Positions 9,104 to 17,512 of a stretch of DNA of 19,177 nt are shown one piece after another. Numbering within the stretch: position 1 is the first letter of the stretch; every line of letters begins with the position of its first letter. The DNA lies in NCBI GenBank assembly GCA_022376515.1, contig WTXI01000523.1, positions 1 to 19,177 of the forward strand, read 5' to 3'. The DNA comes from Lactifluus volemus. Its lineage: Eukaryota > Basidiomycota > Agaricomycetes > Russulales > Russulaceae. The notes under the pieces were generated by a model, which was not told the DNA's origin, ran no database searches, and worked only from the letters and a program-made list of their open reading frames with translations. The position numbers were made by a program, and so were the translations under genes.

Positions 9104-10912
9104 TCATATACCGCCATAGGCGTCCTCCTCGTCATAGACGGTATCCGGTCGTTTGACTGCCTTGGCCTCTGCCTTGGGTTCCTTTGTGGCAGTTGGTTGC
9201 GTCTCAGCGGAGCTAGCGAGTGGGCTGCTCTTGAATTTCAACCCGGCCGGAGGTGGCGTGCGCAGATCCTTGAACTCAAGGCTAAAGGGCGAGGGAGTAT
9301 TGTGTACACTCTGTGGAATAGGGACCTCAATCGACGCGACAGGGGAGAAGGATCGCTCAGTCATCCGTATCTCTGGCAGAGTGGGAGGGAGAGACGGAAT
9401 ACGTGGAAACTGAGGAAAGTTGGGACTAGGGAGAGGCGAGTCGACATCCACTTCTTGGGAAGCGTCGGCAACAGACTCGGAGTGTTCGATATCTTGGCCC
9501 GAAAAAGGAGAGTCGACAGGTAGGTTCTCATCTCGCGGAGGAAGGTCAGCATCAGAGGAGATTTTAATGTCGTTGCGTGGAGCACTGTATGGTTTCTCTG
9601 GGACAGGAGGGGGGACTGGAGGCACAGGCAAGCCAACTTGATTCGAGATCTCTGCATATTGTGCAGCTTGGAAGGAGTCACATTCGAACGCGACAGATCT
9701 GCATAGTTCGGGTCATTTGTATTAGGAGCTGGACTGTATTGTCCACCTGCAACGGAGTTTTGACGAGCCCCCTCGGTTTGAACCATAGGATTCGACGGCT
9801 GCCTAGTGAGGGCCGGAGGCGGGGATGTGGGAGTAGCAAAATAAGTGTGACTATGGTAGTCAGGTACATTGCTCGAAACGGGGGAAGCCAAGATCTCCTG
9901 TGCATAAGGAGAGGAGTAAGGATTGGCCGAGGTGGGATTGACGATGTCACCGGGAGAGAAAGAGGATTGAGGATATTGGGTTGCACCATAGCCATTTCCA
10001 TAACCATTGTTGGGGTACATGTTGGGCAGGGTGGTTGGCGGGAAGACATGGTTGGTGCATTATTCAAGTGGCGCTCGATCATGGTCGGAGGACGGGGGGA
10101 GCCAGAAGGCCTTGTGTTATAATGTCGGAGGGAACTGGGCTCATCTGTAAGGATGGTAGACTGCCTACGAGCGTCGGCACGGTTCCAAACCTCTTCAGTG
10201 AAAGCTTCATCTTCGTTACGGCGACATTTCCTCTGGAATAATACTATTATAGGTGATATCGTAGAAAGGAATAAATATGATACTGACCAGGAAGTAAACG
10301 GCGGCGGCCAGAATGCCGGCGGCTCCGAGAACTGCGGCGAGTACACCACCAACAATAACACCCGAAGAGACACCACCGACTGGAGTGGCAGAGGTGGTTG
10401 CACTTGGGGTGACGGAAGAAGCTGCACCAAAAGCTGGCTGATCAGAGACTGTCTGGACGAGGGTGAAGGTAGACTTTGTCGAAGCCGGAGACAGACGCTA
10501 TAAAGGGGGTTATTAACACATTATTAGGCAAGGTATGGGCTCACGGTTGTCGGAGTAGCCGTCGTCGGGATAGCGGATGGAACACTGGATGTGGTCAAAG
10601 AGCTCGAAGTGGTTGAAAGAGCTGATGACGGTGACGACGAGGGGAAAGAAGAGGTAAGTGCTGAAGAGGTGTTAGACCCTCAAAGGGAAAATTGGTAGAC
10701 CACGTACAAGAGGAAGTAGCAACTGAGGAGGACGAAGAGTATAATGGGTTATCAAAGATAGTAAAAATATTGGGGTCGATGAGGGGCGAAAGGGTGACTT
10801 GGTCGGAAAGAGCGGATGATGAGCTAGGGCCGGTATTCCCATCTTTGTTCGGGGGGTCTTTCCTAGCCAAGAAAAAGTTGGTACGATGGTGACGTCTCGG
10901 GAACCGGGACAT
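9104..10912 (-). CDS. Uncharacterised single-pass membrane protein with Ser/Thr-rich N-terminal half and long Pro-rich tail
   Basis: Exons: complement(9104..10232, 10288..10497, 10545..10660, 10708..10912); introns are 55, 47 and 47 bp, all GT..AG. The product is about 553 residues. It starts MSRFPRRHHRTNFFLARK, with no signal peptide. Residues ~70-150 are very rich in Ser and Thr and are probably outside the cell and glycosylated. One membrane helix spans ~154-177 (GGVLAAVLGAAGILAAAVYFL) and is followed by RKCRR, which places the long C-terminal part in the cytosol. That part is low-complexity, rich in Pro, Ser and Tyr (MYPNNGYGNGYG, PPVPPPVPEKPY), with a more conserved-looking patch at DPNYADLSRSN and FQAAQYAEIS, and it ends VYDEEDAYGGI. 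Two single-base losses break the last exon: one in the G-run 10029-10031, one near 9680-9682. Restoring both keeps one frame. A Mid2/WSC-like wall sensor is possible by layout only. No function is assigned. Confidence 0.82.
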
Positions 10913-11437
10913 GAGAACAAAAAGGAAGGAGATTAAAAAAAGAGGGGAATGTCCAAGGAGAGAGGTATAGGCCTTGAGGGAAAAAAAAAATGACGAGGAG
11001 GAGGAGGAGGAGTAAAGGTGAACGGACGGGATGCCCCGAGTTGAGGGAGGAGCTGAAACTGAAACTGGATAGAGTAGTACTGTATATGTCGCGTCAGCAA
11101 CCATCATGATGACTAATCAATCAATCAAAAGTGGTCAACGCCGGCTCCGGCCGCGGGACAGGACCAGTCAATTATTATTATTGTCCCTTGTCGAACCTTT
11201 GTGTACCTCATACTTTGTCCCCTCGGGTCTCTGGCTTCCTCGTCCCAAGTCATCTTTAATTCCGCACATTAATATTCTCTTCCTCCTCACGTAACCATAT
11301 CACCTCTTCTTATGTATCTCAATCGGGCGCTAATATCCACTTCTGTCGCAATGGCGACTGGTGACCCACGGCGTTGGAAAAGGATAATCTAATCACCTTG
11401 TCATTGATGTTCTCTCCACCAACTCCCCTTGCACTGC
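10913..11437. promoter_or_regulatory. Divergent promoter region between two membrane-protein genes
   Basis: These 525 bp lie between two start codons pointing away from each other, so they must hold both promoters and 5' UTRs. Low-complexity tracts are visible: A10 near 10981, a GAG repeat at 10995-11012, AATCAATCAATC near 11116, and TTATTATTATT near 11173. The stretch before the rightward gene is pyrimidine-rich (near 11401-11430), as is common upstream of fungal starts. I cannot name a specific transcription-factor site. Confidence 0.5.
10995..11012 (+). repeat. (GAG)6 microsatellite
   Basis: Six perfect GAG units in the divergent spacer, about 80 bp upstream of the leftward start codon. 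Read from the minus strand it is a CTC run, matching a pyrimidine-rich 5' leader for that gene. Confidence 0.85.
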
Positions 11438-12379
11438 ATGACAACACACCACTGTTGGCCTCCATTCTTCGGCCTCTCCCTCTGTTCCCTATTAATCTTC
11501 TCTCAACTCCCCGCTTATGCTCTAGTCGTCTCGGTTATCGAAAACACTGACACCCGCATTTCCTACCTCCCTTCAGTCTGTAACAATACCGGCGCTACAC
11601 CATCCGCATCTTGCACTGCTCCTTGGTAAGTGAAACAGCCGACAACAATCCGTTTTTACTCGTACCCTGATCCGTCCGGTCTACTTATTTCAGGCAGGTT
11701 ATCGATTTTCCAGGTGCCTCGAGCGGTACTGTCACATCAACCTTTGGACCTACCTCCGGAGGGGGTAATTTCATCCCTCAGCTCTTCCTCGTTCTCCGTG
11801 GTATCTCCCTTGTTCTCCACACCTCTGCTGCCTCCAATGCCATCACCAATGTTTCTGTCGTGGCCTCACCCTCGAATCTCTTTGTCTCCTCAATCTTCAA
11901 TTCCTCAGCGGGCAGCATCTCGGTCGTCAATCTACCCTCCAATCAGGACGTTACCCTAGCGGTAACATATATATCCTCTCCAGATGGTGAGTCGACGAGG
12001 CTTGATATCGATTCAGTTACAGTCACCAGTGAGAACGACGGGTGAGGTCAAATCATTCCAACGTGTTCACAAGTGTTGACCTTCCTCGTCGCGCAGGCAT
12101 ACATCACTCACCTCGGTCCCCTTGCCCTCCTCAAGTTCCCTTCCCTCTTTCATTATTCCCGCCCCTACGTCAACTCATACTCGTCAACCGCATTCTTCGT
12201 TAGCCCAGCCGAAAGGGACGATTGTCGCCGAATCCCTTGCGGGATTTTTTGGCCTCATCCTCATTGTTCTGTCTGTCTACGCGCTGTTGAAATGGAGACG
12301 CCGAAGAAGACTACGATCTGCGGAAGACATGGAGTTGCGAAGGAGAGAAAAGGGCAAAGGTAGGCAAACGGGAAGCTAG
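11438..12379 (+). CDS. Uncharacterised secreted-type single-pass membrane protein
   Basis: Exons 11438..11625, 11694..12041 and 12097..12379, with introns of 68 and 55 bp, give a 272-residue protein with no frame breaks. The ATG at 11438 opens a clear signal peptide (WPPFFGLSLCSLLIFSQLPAYA, residues ~7-28, shown here as one hydrophobic run ending AYA). The mature ectodomain begins near residue 29, contains CNNTG and SCTAPW, and continues as a beta-rich-looking region of alternating hydrophobic residues with N-glycosylation sequons (NVS, NSS). A Ser/Pro/Thr-rich stalk covers ~180-215. One membrane helix lies at ~221-243 (AGFFGLILIVLSVYALL), followed by a strongly basic WRRRRRLR. This is a type I topology with a short cytosolic tail of about 28 residues. 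Its extracellular module looks like those of many basidiomycete surface proteins, but I recognise no named domain. It diverges from the membrane-protein gene at 9104-10912. Confidence 0.85.
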
Positions 12380-12580
12380 TTATGATTCTTTTTTTTTTTG
12401 GGTCTAGACTGGACTAGATGAGACGTTCGCGGTGGACTCGATTACTCTATGAATAGCACAGTACCGTACATTACACTCGTCGTCATCGTCGTTGTAACAC
12501 CTTCCATTCCCGTTCGGTATCTCGGCATCTCGTAACTGCTCTCGGGCCGTTCAGCCCCGCTTCTTGGTTGTACTTGAACC

Positions 12581-12930
12581 ATGTCGTCCCGAGAAGCAGA
12601 CAGAATAGCATCCGCACAACAGACTCTAGATAGTACGCCACAATCTTTGTTTGAGCGAATTCATCATAAAAATAAATTCCCTTAAAGTCCTCTTCGACAT
12701 GTCTCAACTCCTTGGCACGCAACTCGACAAGGAAACCCTTGCTACATGCATTGGAATGATCGAAAGTGGCGTTAATCCCGAGGCGTTAGCGGTCAGTGTC
12801 CATTGCACTCACCCTGAGGCCAAATTTAAACTTTGGATACTAGGCGGTGATTCAAGAACTTAGGAGAGAGGGGGCAGCCATTGCGTCCAGAACGACTGGG
12901 ACAGTTGATAGCAATAGTGCGGGGAGATGA
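12581..12930 (+). CDS. MZT1: MOZART1, gamma-tubulin complex recruitment factor
   Basis: MZT1/MOZART1 is a tiny protein that binds gamma-tubulin complex proteins and is needed to dock or activate microtubule-nucleating complexes at spindle pole bodies. Exons 12581..12632, 12688..12791 and 12844..12930, with introns of 55 and 52 bp (all GT..AG, phases consistent), give 80 residues; the family is usually 70-85. Diagnostic core, read across the junctions: TLDILFDMSQLLGTQLDKE, ATCIGMIESGVNPEALA, AVIQELRREGAA. The ATG at 12581 gives MSSREADRIASAQQ as a short lead-in. The C-terminus is a polar tail rich in Ser, Thr and Asn. The gene is easily missed: each exon is short and intron 2 stays open, so a plain ORF reads through into non-homologous sequence. 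It lies 201 bp after the preceding gene and only 101 bp before SF3B1, both on the same strand. Confidence 0.92.
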
Positions 12931-13031
12931 TGATGATTAGTCAGCAAGTTGTGTGTGGCGTGAGAATAAATGACTCCATGCCCTGACCCCAAGCCAAGCA
13001 AGCTCAACAACCTTACTCACATACACACATA

Positions 13032-16000
13032 ATGTCCGCACCAAGTTCACCTCGGCTCGTCGACTCCTTCTCAGTCCCAAGAGATGTTCTCCGGGAGTTT
13101 GAAGAGATGGCAGAAGAGGAGAATATTGATCCCTTTGCGGAGACTGCTTCTAAACGCCAAATCGCTGCCCGTCAATCCGACTACCACAATCGACGATTCA
13201 ATCGTCTAGCAAATGAGAGTGCTGATGCCTTTGCCTCCCAGGAGAATGGTCAACCTACAGAAGGCGGTTATAAAGAGGCGATGAGGTTGCAGAGGCTCGA
13301 GAAGGAGGAACAACGCGTACGCAGGGCTATCGAGGAGAAAGAGAAGCGGGAGCGAGAGGAAGATAAGGAAAAGATGGATCTTGATCGCACTCCCCCCGCC
13401 GCTGAGCTCGAGGCTGCAGAGAAGGTTCTCGCCGCGAGCCAAACTCAGGAAACAAAACGCAAACGCCGCTGGGATGTCATCGAACCCGCCGAAAAGGAGG
13501 ACAAAGTCAATGGGGATGGCGAGTGGTCTCAAGAGGCTCTCGATGCTGCACCCAAGAAACGTCGTTCTCGCTGGGATGCAACACCCGCCGATGTCGCTGA
13601 CACGCCCAAGCGTTCTCGTTGGGATCAGACACCAGCAGCCGCGGGCCCGGATACTCCCATGGTCCCCATCATCATGAACGCGCCAGGTATCATGATGGAG
13701 GATAAGCATAATCGCTATCTTAGCGACGAGGAACTCGACGCAGTCCTTCCAGCGACCGGTTACACCATAGTGGCACCGCCGCCAGGGTATGCTCCTCTCA
13801 TCGCCCCCAGGAAACTCATGGCGACGCCCATCACAGACGCCGGCGGCTTCCACATACAAGAAGGCTCGGATGCCGCCGCCGCCGCAGCTGCCGCAGGCCT
13901 CGCCCCTGAACTACCTACCGAAATTCCCGGCGTTGGTAACCTTGCGTTTTTCAAACCAGAGGATGCGCAGTACTTTGCCAAAATTCTCAAGGAGGAGGAC
14001 GAGACCGAGTTGTCTGTCGAGGAGATGAAGGAGCGCAAGATCATGCGCTTGCTGCTCAAGATCAAGAATGGCACGCCGTCCGTGCGCAAGACGGCTTTGC
14101 GTCAGATCACGGACAAAGCCCGCGACTTTGGAGCTGGGCCACTCTTTGATAAAATTCTACCTTTACTCATGGAACGGACGCTCGAGGACCAGGAACGTCA
14201 CCTGCTTGTCAAGGTCATCGACAGGGTCCTCTATAAACTCGACGACCTCGTACGCCCGTACGTACACAAGATCCTCGTTGTCATCGAGCCACTCTTGATT
14301 GACGAGGATTACTACGCGCGCGTCGAGGGACGAGAAATTATATCCAATCTATCCAAAGCGGCCGGTCTCGCGCATATGATCTCGACCATGCGGCCCGACA
14401 TTGACCACGCTGACGAGTATGTCCGCAACACGACCGCCCGCGCATTCTCCGTCGTTGCATCCGCCCTTGGCATTCCATCTCTACTTCCCTTCCTTAAAGC
14501 CGTTTGCCGCAGCAAAAAGTCATGGCAGGCACGACACACCGGCATTCGCATCGTGCAGCAGATAGCGATCATGATGGGTTGTGCCGTTCTCCCTCACCTG
14601 CGTAATTTGGTCGATTGCATCGCCCACGGCCTGTCCGACGAACAACAAAAAGTCAGAACTATGACTGCGCTGGGCCTCGCCGCCCTCGCGGAAGCTTCCG
14701 CACCTTACGGTATCGAGTCGTTCGATAACGTTCTCAAACCGCTTTGGTTGGGCATCCGTTTACATCGTGGCAAAGGTCTTGCGGCGTTCCTCAAGGCGAT
14801 CGGTTTTATCATCCCCCTCATGGACCCCGAATATGCCTCATACTATACCAAGGAAGTTACTGTCATTCTCATTCGCGAGTTCCAAACGTCAGACGAGGAG
14901 ATGAAGAAGATCGTGCTCAAAGTGGTCAAGCAGTGCGCCGCCACCGAGGGCGTCACCCCCGCCTACATCAAGCAGGACATCCTCCCAGACTTTTTCAAGT
15001 CGTTCTGGGTGCGTCGCATGGCGCTCGACAGGCGCAACTACAAACAAGTGGTCGAGACGACCGTCGAGCTGGCGCAAAAGGCGGGCGCGTCCGAGATTAT
15101 CGGTCGTATTGTGAACGAGCTCAAGGACGAGGCGGAGCCATACCGCAAAATGGTGATGGAGACGATCACCAAGGTGATCGCTTCTCTCGGCGCCTCGGAC
15201 GTTGACGAGAAGCTCGAGGTCCGCTTGGTGGATGGGATCATTTATTCGTTCCAAGAACAGACGACGGAGGACCAAGTAATGCTCGACGGTTTTGGTACGG
15301 TCGTGAACGCGCTCGGCATTCGCGTCAAGCCGTATCTCACGCAGATCGTCTCGACCATTCTCTGGCGGTTGAACAACAAGAGCGCCAAGGTTCGACAACA
15401 GGCGGCGGATCTCACCAGTCGTCTCGCCGTCGTGATCAAGCAGTGCGGTGAGGACCAGCTCTTGAGCAAGCTCGGCTTGGTCTTGTTTGAGCAACTGGGA
15501 GAAGAGTATCCGGATACGCTTGGTAGTATCATTGCGGCCGAGGGTGCGATCGCCAACGTCGTTGGCATGACACAGATGAACCCTCCAGTGAAAGATCTCC
15601 GTGAGTATTCGGGCATCTTCAAAGGAAATGTGCTTTCCTGCTAAACACCGTCTTAGTTCCTCGGATGACCCCGATTTTGCGGAATCGTCATGAAAAGGTC
15701 CAAGAAGCATCCATCAACTTGATTGGTCGTATTGGTGAGTTGTCGATATTTAAGCTCGCTTGGTTCACTAATATCGTTTTTCTTTTTTTTTCAGCCGACC
15801 GAGGTGCCGAATTTGTGCCAGCGCGTGAATGGATGCGAATCTGCTTCGAACTTCTCGACCTCCTCAAGGCACACAAAAAGGGTATTCGGCGCGCAGCCGT
15901 CAACTCGTTTGGCTACATTGCCAAGAGTCTGGGTCCACAAGACGTGCTCTCTGTCCTGCTGACGAACCTGCGCGTGCAGGAGCGTCAATCACGCGTCTGT

Positions 16001-16649
16001 AGCACCGTCGCGATCGCCATCGTCGCCGAGACTTGCGGTCCTTTCACGTGCATCCCAGCGATCCTGAACGAGTACCGCACCGCGGAGCTCAACGTACGCA
16101 CCGGCTGTCTCAAAGCGCTCTCCTTTGTCTTTGAATACGTCGGACCGCAATCGGCTTACTACGTCGACTCGGTCGTGACGATGCTCGAGGACGCGCTGAC
16201 GGATCGCGACTTGGTACATCGACAGACGGCCAGCACGATCGTGAAACATCTCGCGCTTGGCGTCGCGGGACTCGGTTGCGAAGATTCGATGATGCACCTC
16301 ATGAACCTCGTATGGCCAAACTGCTTTGAGACGTCGCCGCACGTTATCGGGGCAGTCATGGAAGCTATCGAAGCTATGCGCGTCACACTCGGTCCAGGCG
16401 TCCTCCTCAGTTACGTGCTGCAAGGTCTTTTCCATCCTGCGCGCAAGGTCCGCGAGGTGCGTCTTTTTTTTTCTTCGCTTGACCATCTCTGTCTCACCTT
16501 TTTTCTTTTTTTCTTAGGTCTATTGGCGCATCTATAATGCGTTGTACCTCGGTGCAGCAGACGCGCTCGTCCCGTTCTACCCCGATATAGCCGAGCTTAG
16601 CGAGGGCAAGAACATCTATGACAGGCACCCGATGCGGATGTTTGTGTAG
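13032..16649 (+). CDS. SF3B1: Splicing factor 3B subunit 1 (SF3b155 / Hsh155 / Prp10)
   Basis: SF3B1 is the HEAT-repeat scaffold of the SF3b part of U2 snRNP; it clamps the branch-point duplex during spliceosome assembly in the nucleus. Exons 13032..15600, 15657..15734, 15795..16456 and 16518..16649, with introns of 56, 60 and 61 bp, give 1,146 residues without a frame break (human is ~1,300; fungal forms are shorter). The N-terminal third is charged and disordered, with three RWD U2AF-ligand-like motifs (Trp at 147, 181, 197; [23 protein letters not shown]). A p14-binding-like segment follows ([23 protein letters not shown]), then an eight-Ala run near residue 280. HEAT repeats run from ~330 to the end, including [25 protein letters not shown]-type VKDLLPRMTPIL and RMALDRRNY. 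The human hot-spot positions R625 and K700 are conserved (residues 465 and 540). K666 is Arg here (residue 506). The protein ends in the [11 protein letters not shown] helix and MRMFV. Confidence 0.97.
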
Positions 16650-16861
16650 GTTACTTTATATGAATGGGATGATGGGTTGTTGAGGGAACTGGCCCGACCC
16701 CCCGGGGACGACGGTCAGTGAGAGGAGTTTCTTCGTCTTTTTTTTTTTTACTGTTGTTCTACTTTTTTTTTTTTTATTAGTATACGGTTACTTGTGAGAT
16801 TAAAAACGCGAGATTTTAATTTGCTGCTTGCTGCTTTTTGAGTCGTACTTTTATTAGCAAC

Positions 16862-16948
16862 TTGGGTAAAGCTCAACTGGAAGAGCATGGGAGACTATGA
16901 CAAAAGAACATCTCAAGGTTTGCTGGTTGAAATTTCCAATCCACCCAA
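16862..16948 (+). pseudogene. Degenerate tRNA-like element, copy A
   Basis: A 6-bp acceptor-like pairing joins TTGGGT (16862-16867) and ACCCAA (16943-16948). A D-arm-like hairpin GCTC-AACTGGAA-GAGC covers 16871-16886 and contains a box-A-like string. A box-B-like string, GGTTGAAATTTCC, lies near 16925-16937 but carries extra bases, and its T-stem pairs poorly. The anticodon region is about 16 nt too long, either an intron or an insertion. GAGCATGGGA before it and CAAGGTTTGCTGG after it loosely recall an elongator tRNA such as tRNA-Lys. Length is 87 nt. I think it is a tRNA-derived relic rather than a working tRNA. Confidence 0.35.
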
Positions 16949-17010
16949 ATCGCTTTTATAACCTGCTGTTGTTCGTCATTGAGTACTGAGTATCGGCAGT
17001 ATTACAACAT

Positions 17011-17096
17011 TTGGTAGCTCTAACTGGAAAGAGGATGTGAACTTAAGTTATAATAAGACAGAAACATCTCCAAAAAGGTTCTGCTGGTTCAATTCC
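17011..17096 (+). pseudogene. Degenerate tRNA-like element, copy B
   Basis: It is related to copy A about 149 bp upstream: TAGCTCTAACTGG (box-A-like, 17015-17027) and a perfect box-B consensus GGTTCAATTCC (17086-17096), with ACATCTC and CTGCTGGTT shared with copy A. An anticodon-stem-like pairing GATGT/ACATC encloses a 25-nt loop. No convincing acceptor stem closes the element. It could be a tRNA pseudogene or the head of a tRNA-derived SINE. Confidence 0.33.
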
Positions 17097-17512
17097 AAAA
17101 AAGTTTCTCCGATAAGGTACCGGGTCATTTCGGAACTGACTGGCAGCATGCTCCCCTCCACACGCCTCACTCACCAAGAACTTGGGAATGTCAAGGAGCA
17201 GAAGAAGAGAATCAAATCGCGCAATTTAGTGAGTCCCAGGGATTTACGTCACTCGAGCTTTGAGGTCAGCGTTAGGCTGACTGAGCTGAGCAGCCGAACG
17301 GAGATGTCCCGTGATATAGCAATGGCTGTTGTTTTGGCTTGTACAGTATGTATACTTCTATATTCAACGTGTCCCTCGTGAAAGGCAAGACAGCCCAAAG
17401 GACGTAACGATGAAGGGGAGGAGTATCCACATCACCACGAACGTTGAAGAGGAAGAAAAGTTGATGACAAAGGTAAGAACAACAGAGGGATGAAAAAAGG
17501 GCATCAACATCT

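Larger units (their letters stand above)
16650..17512. other. Convergent intergenic region (3' flanks of SF3B1 and gamma-adaptin)
   Basis: These 863 bp follow the SF3B1 stop and precede the gamma-adaptin stop on the other strand. T-runs near 16738-16750 and 16763-16775 may belong to the SF3B1 3' end region. Two tRNA-like elements (16862-16948 and 17011-17096) are listed separately. From 17100 on I see only short ORFs without recognisable motifs. Confidence 0.5.

Noticed and set aside
14889..15710. Minus-strand ORF of 273 codons inside SF3B1
   Set aside because: It is antisense to a highly conserved coding exon in a GC-rich, codon-biased region that often leaves the opposite strand open. It has no recognisable domain.
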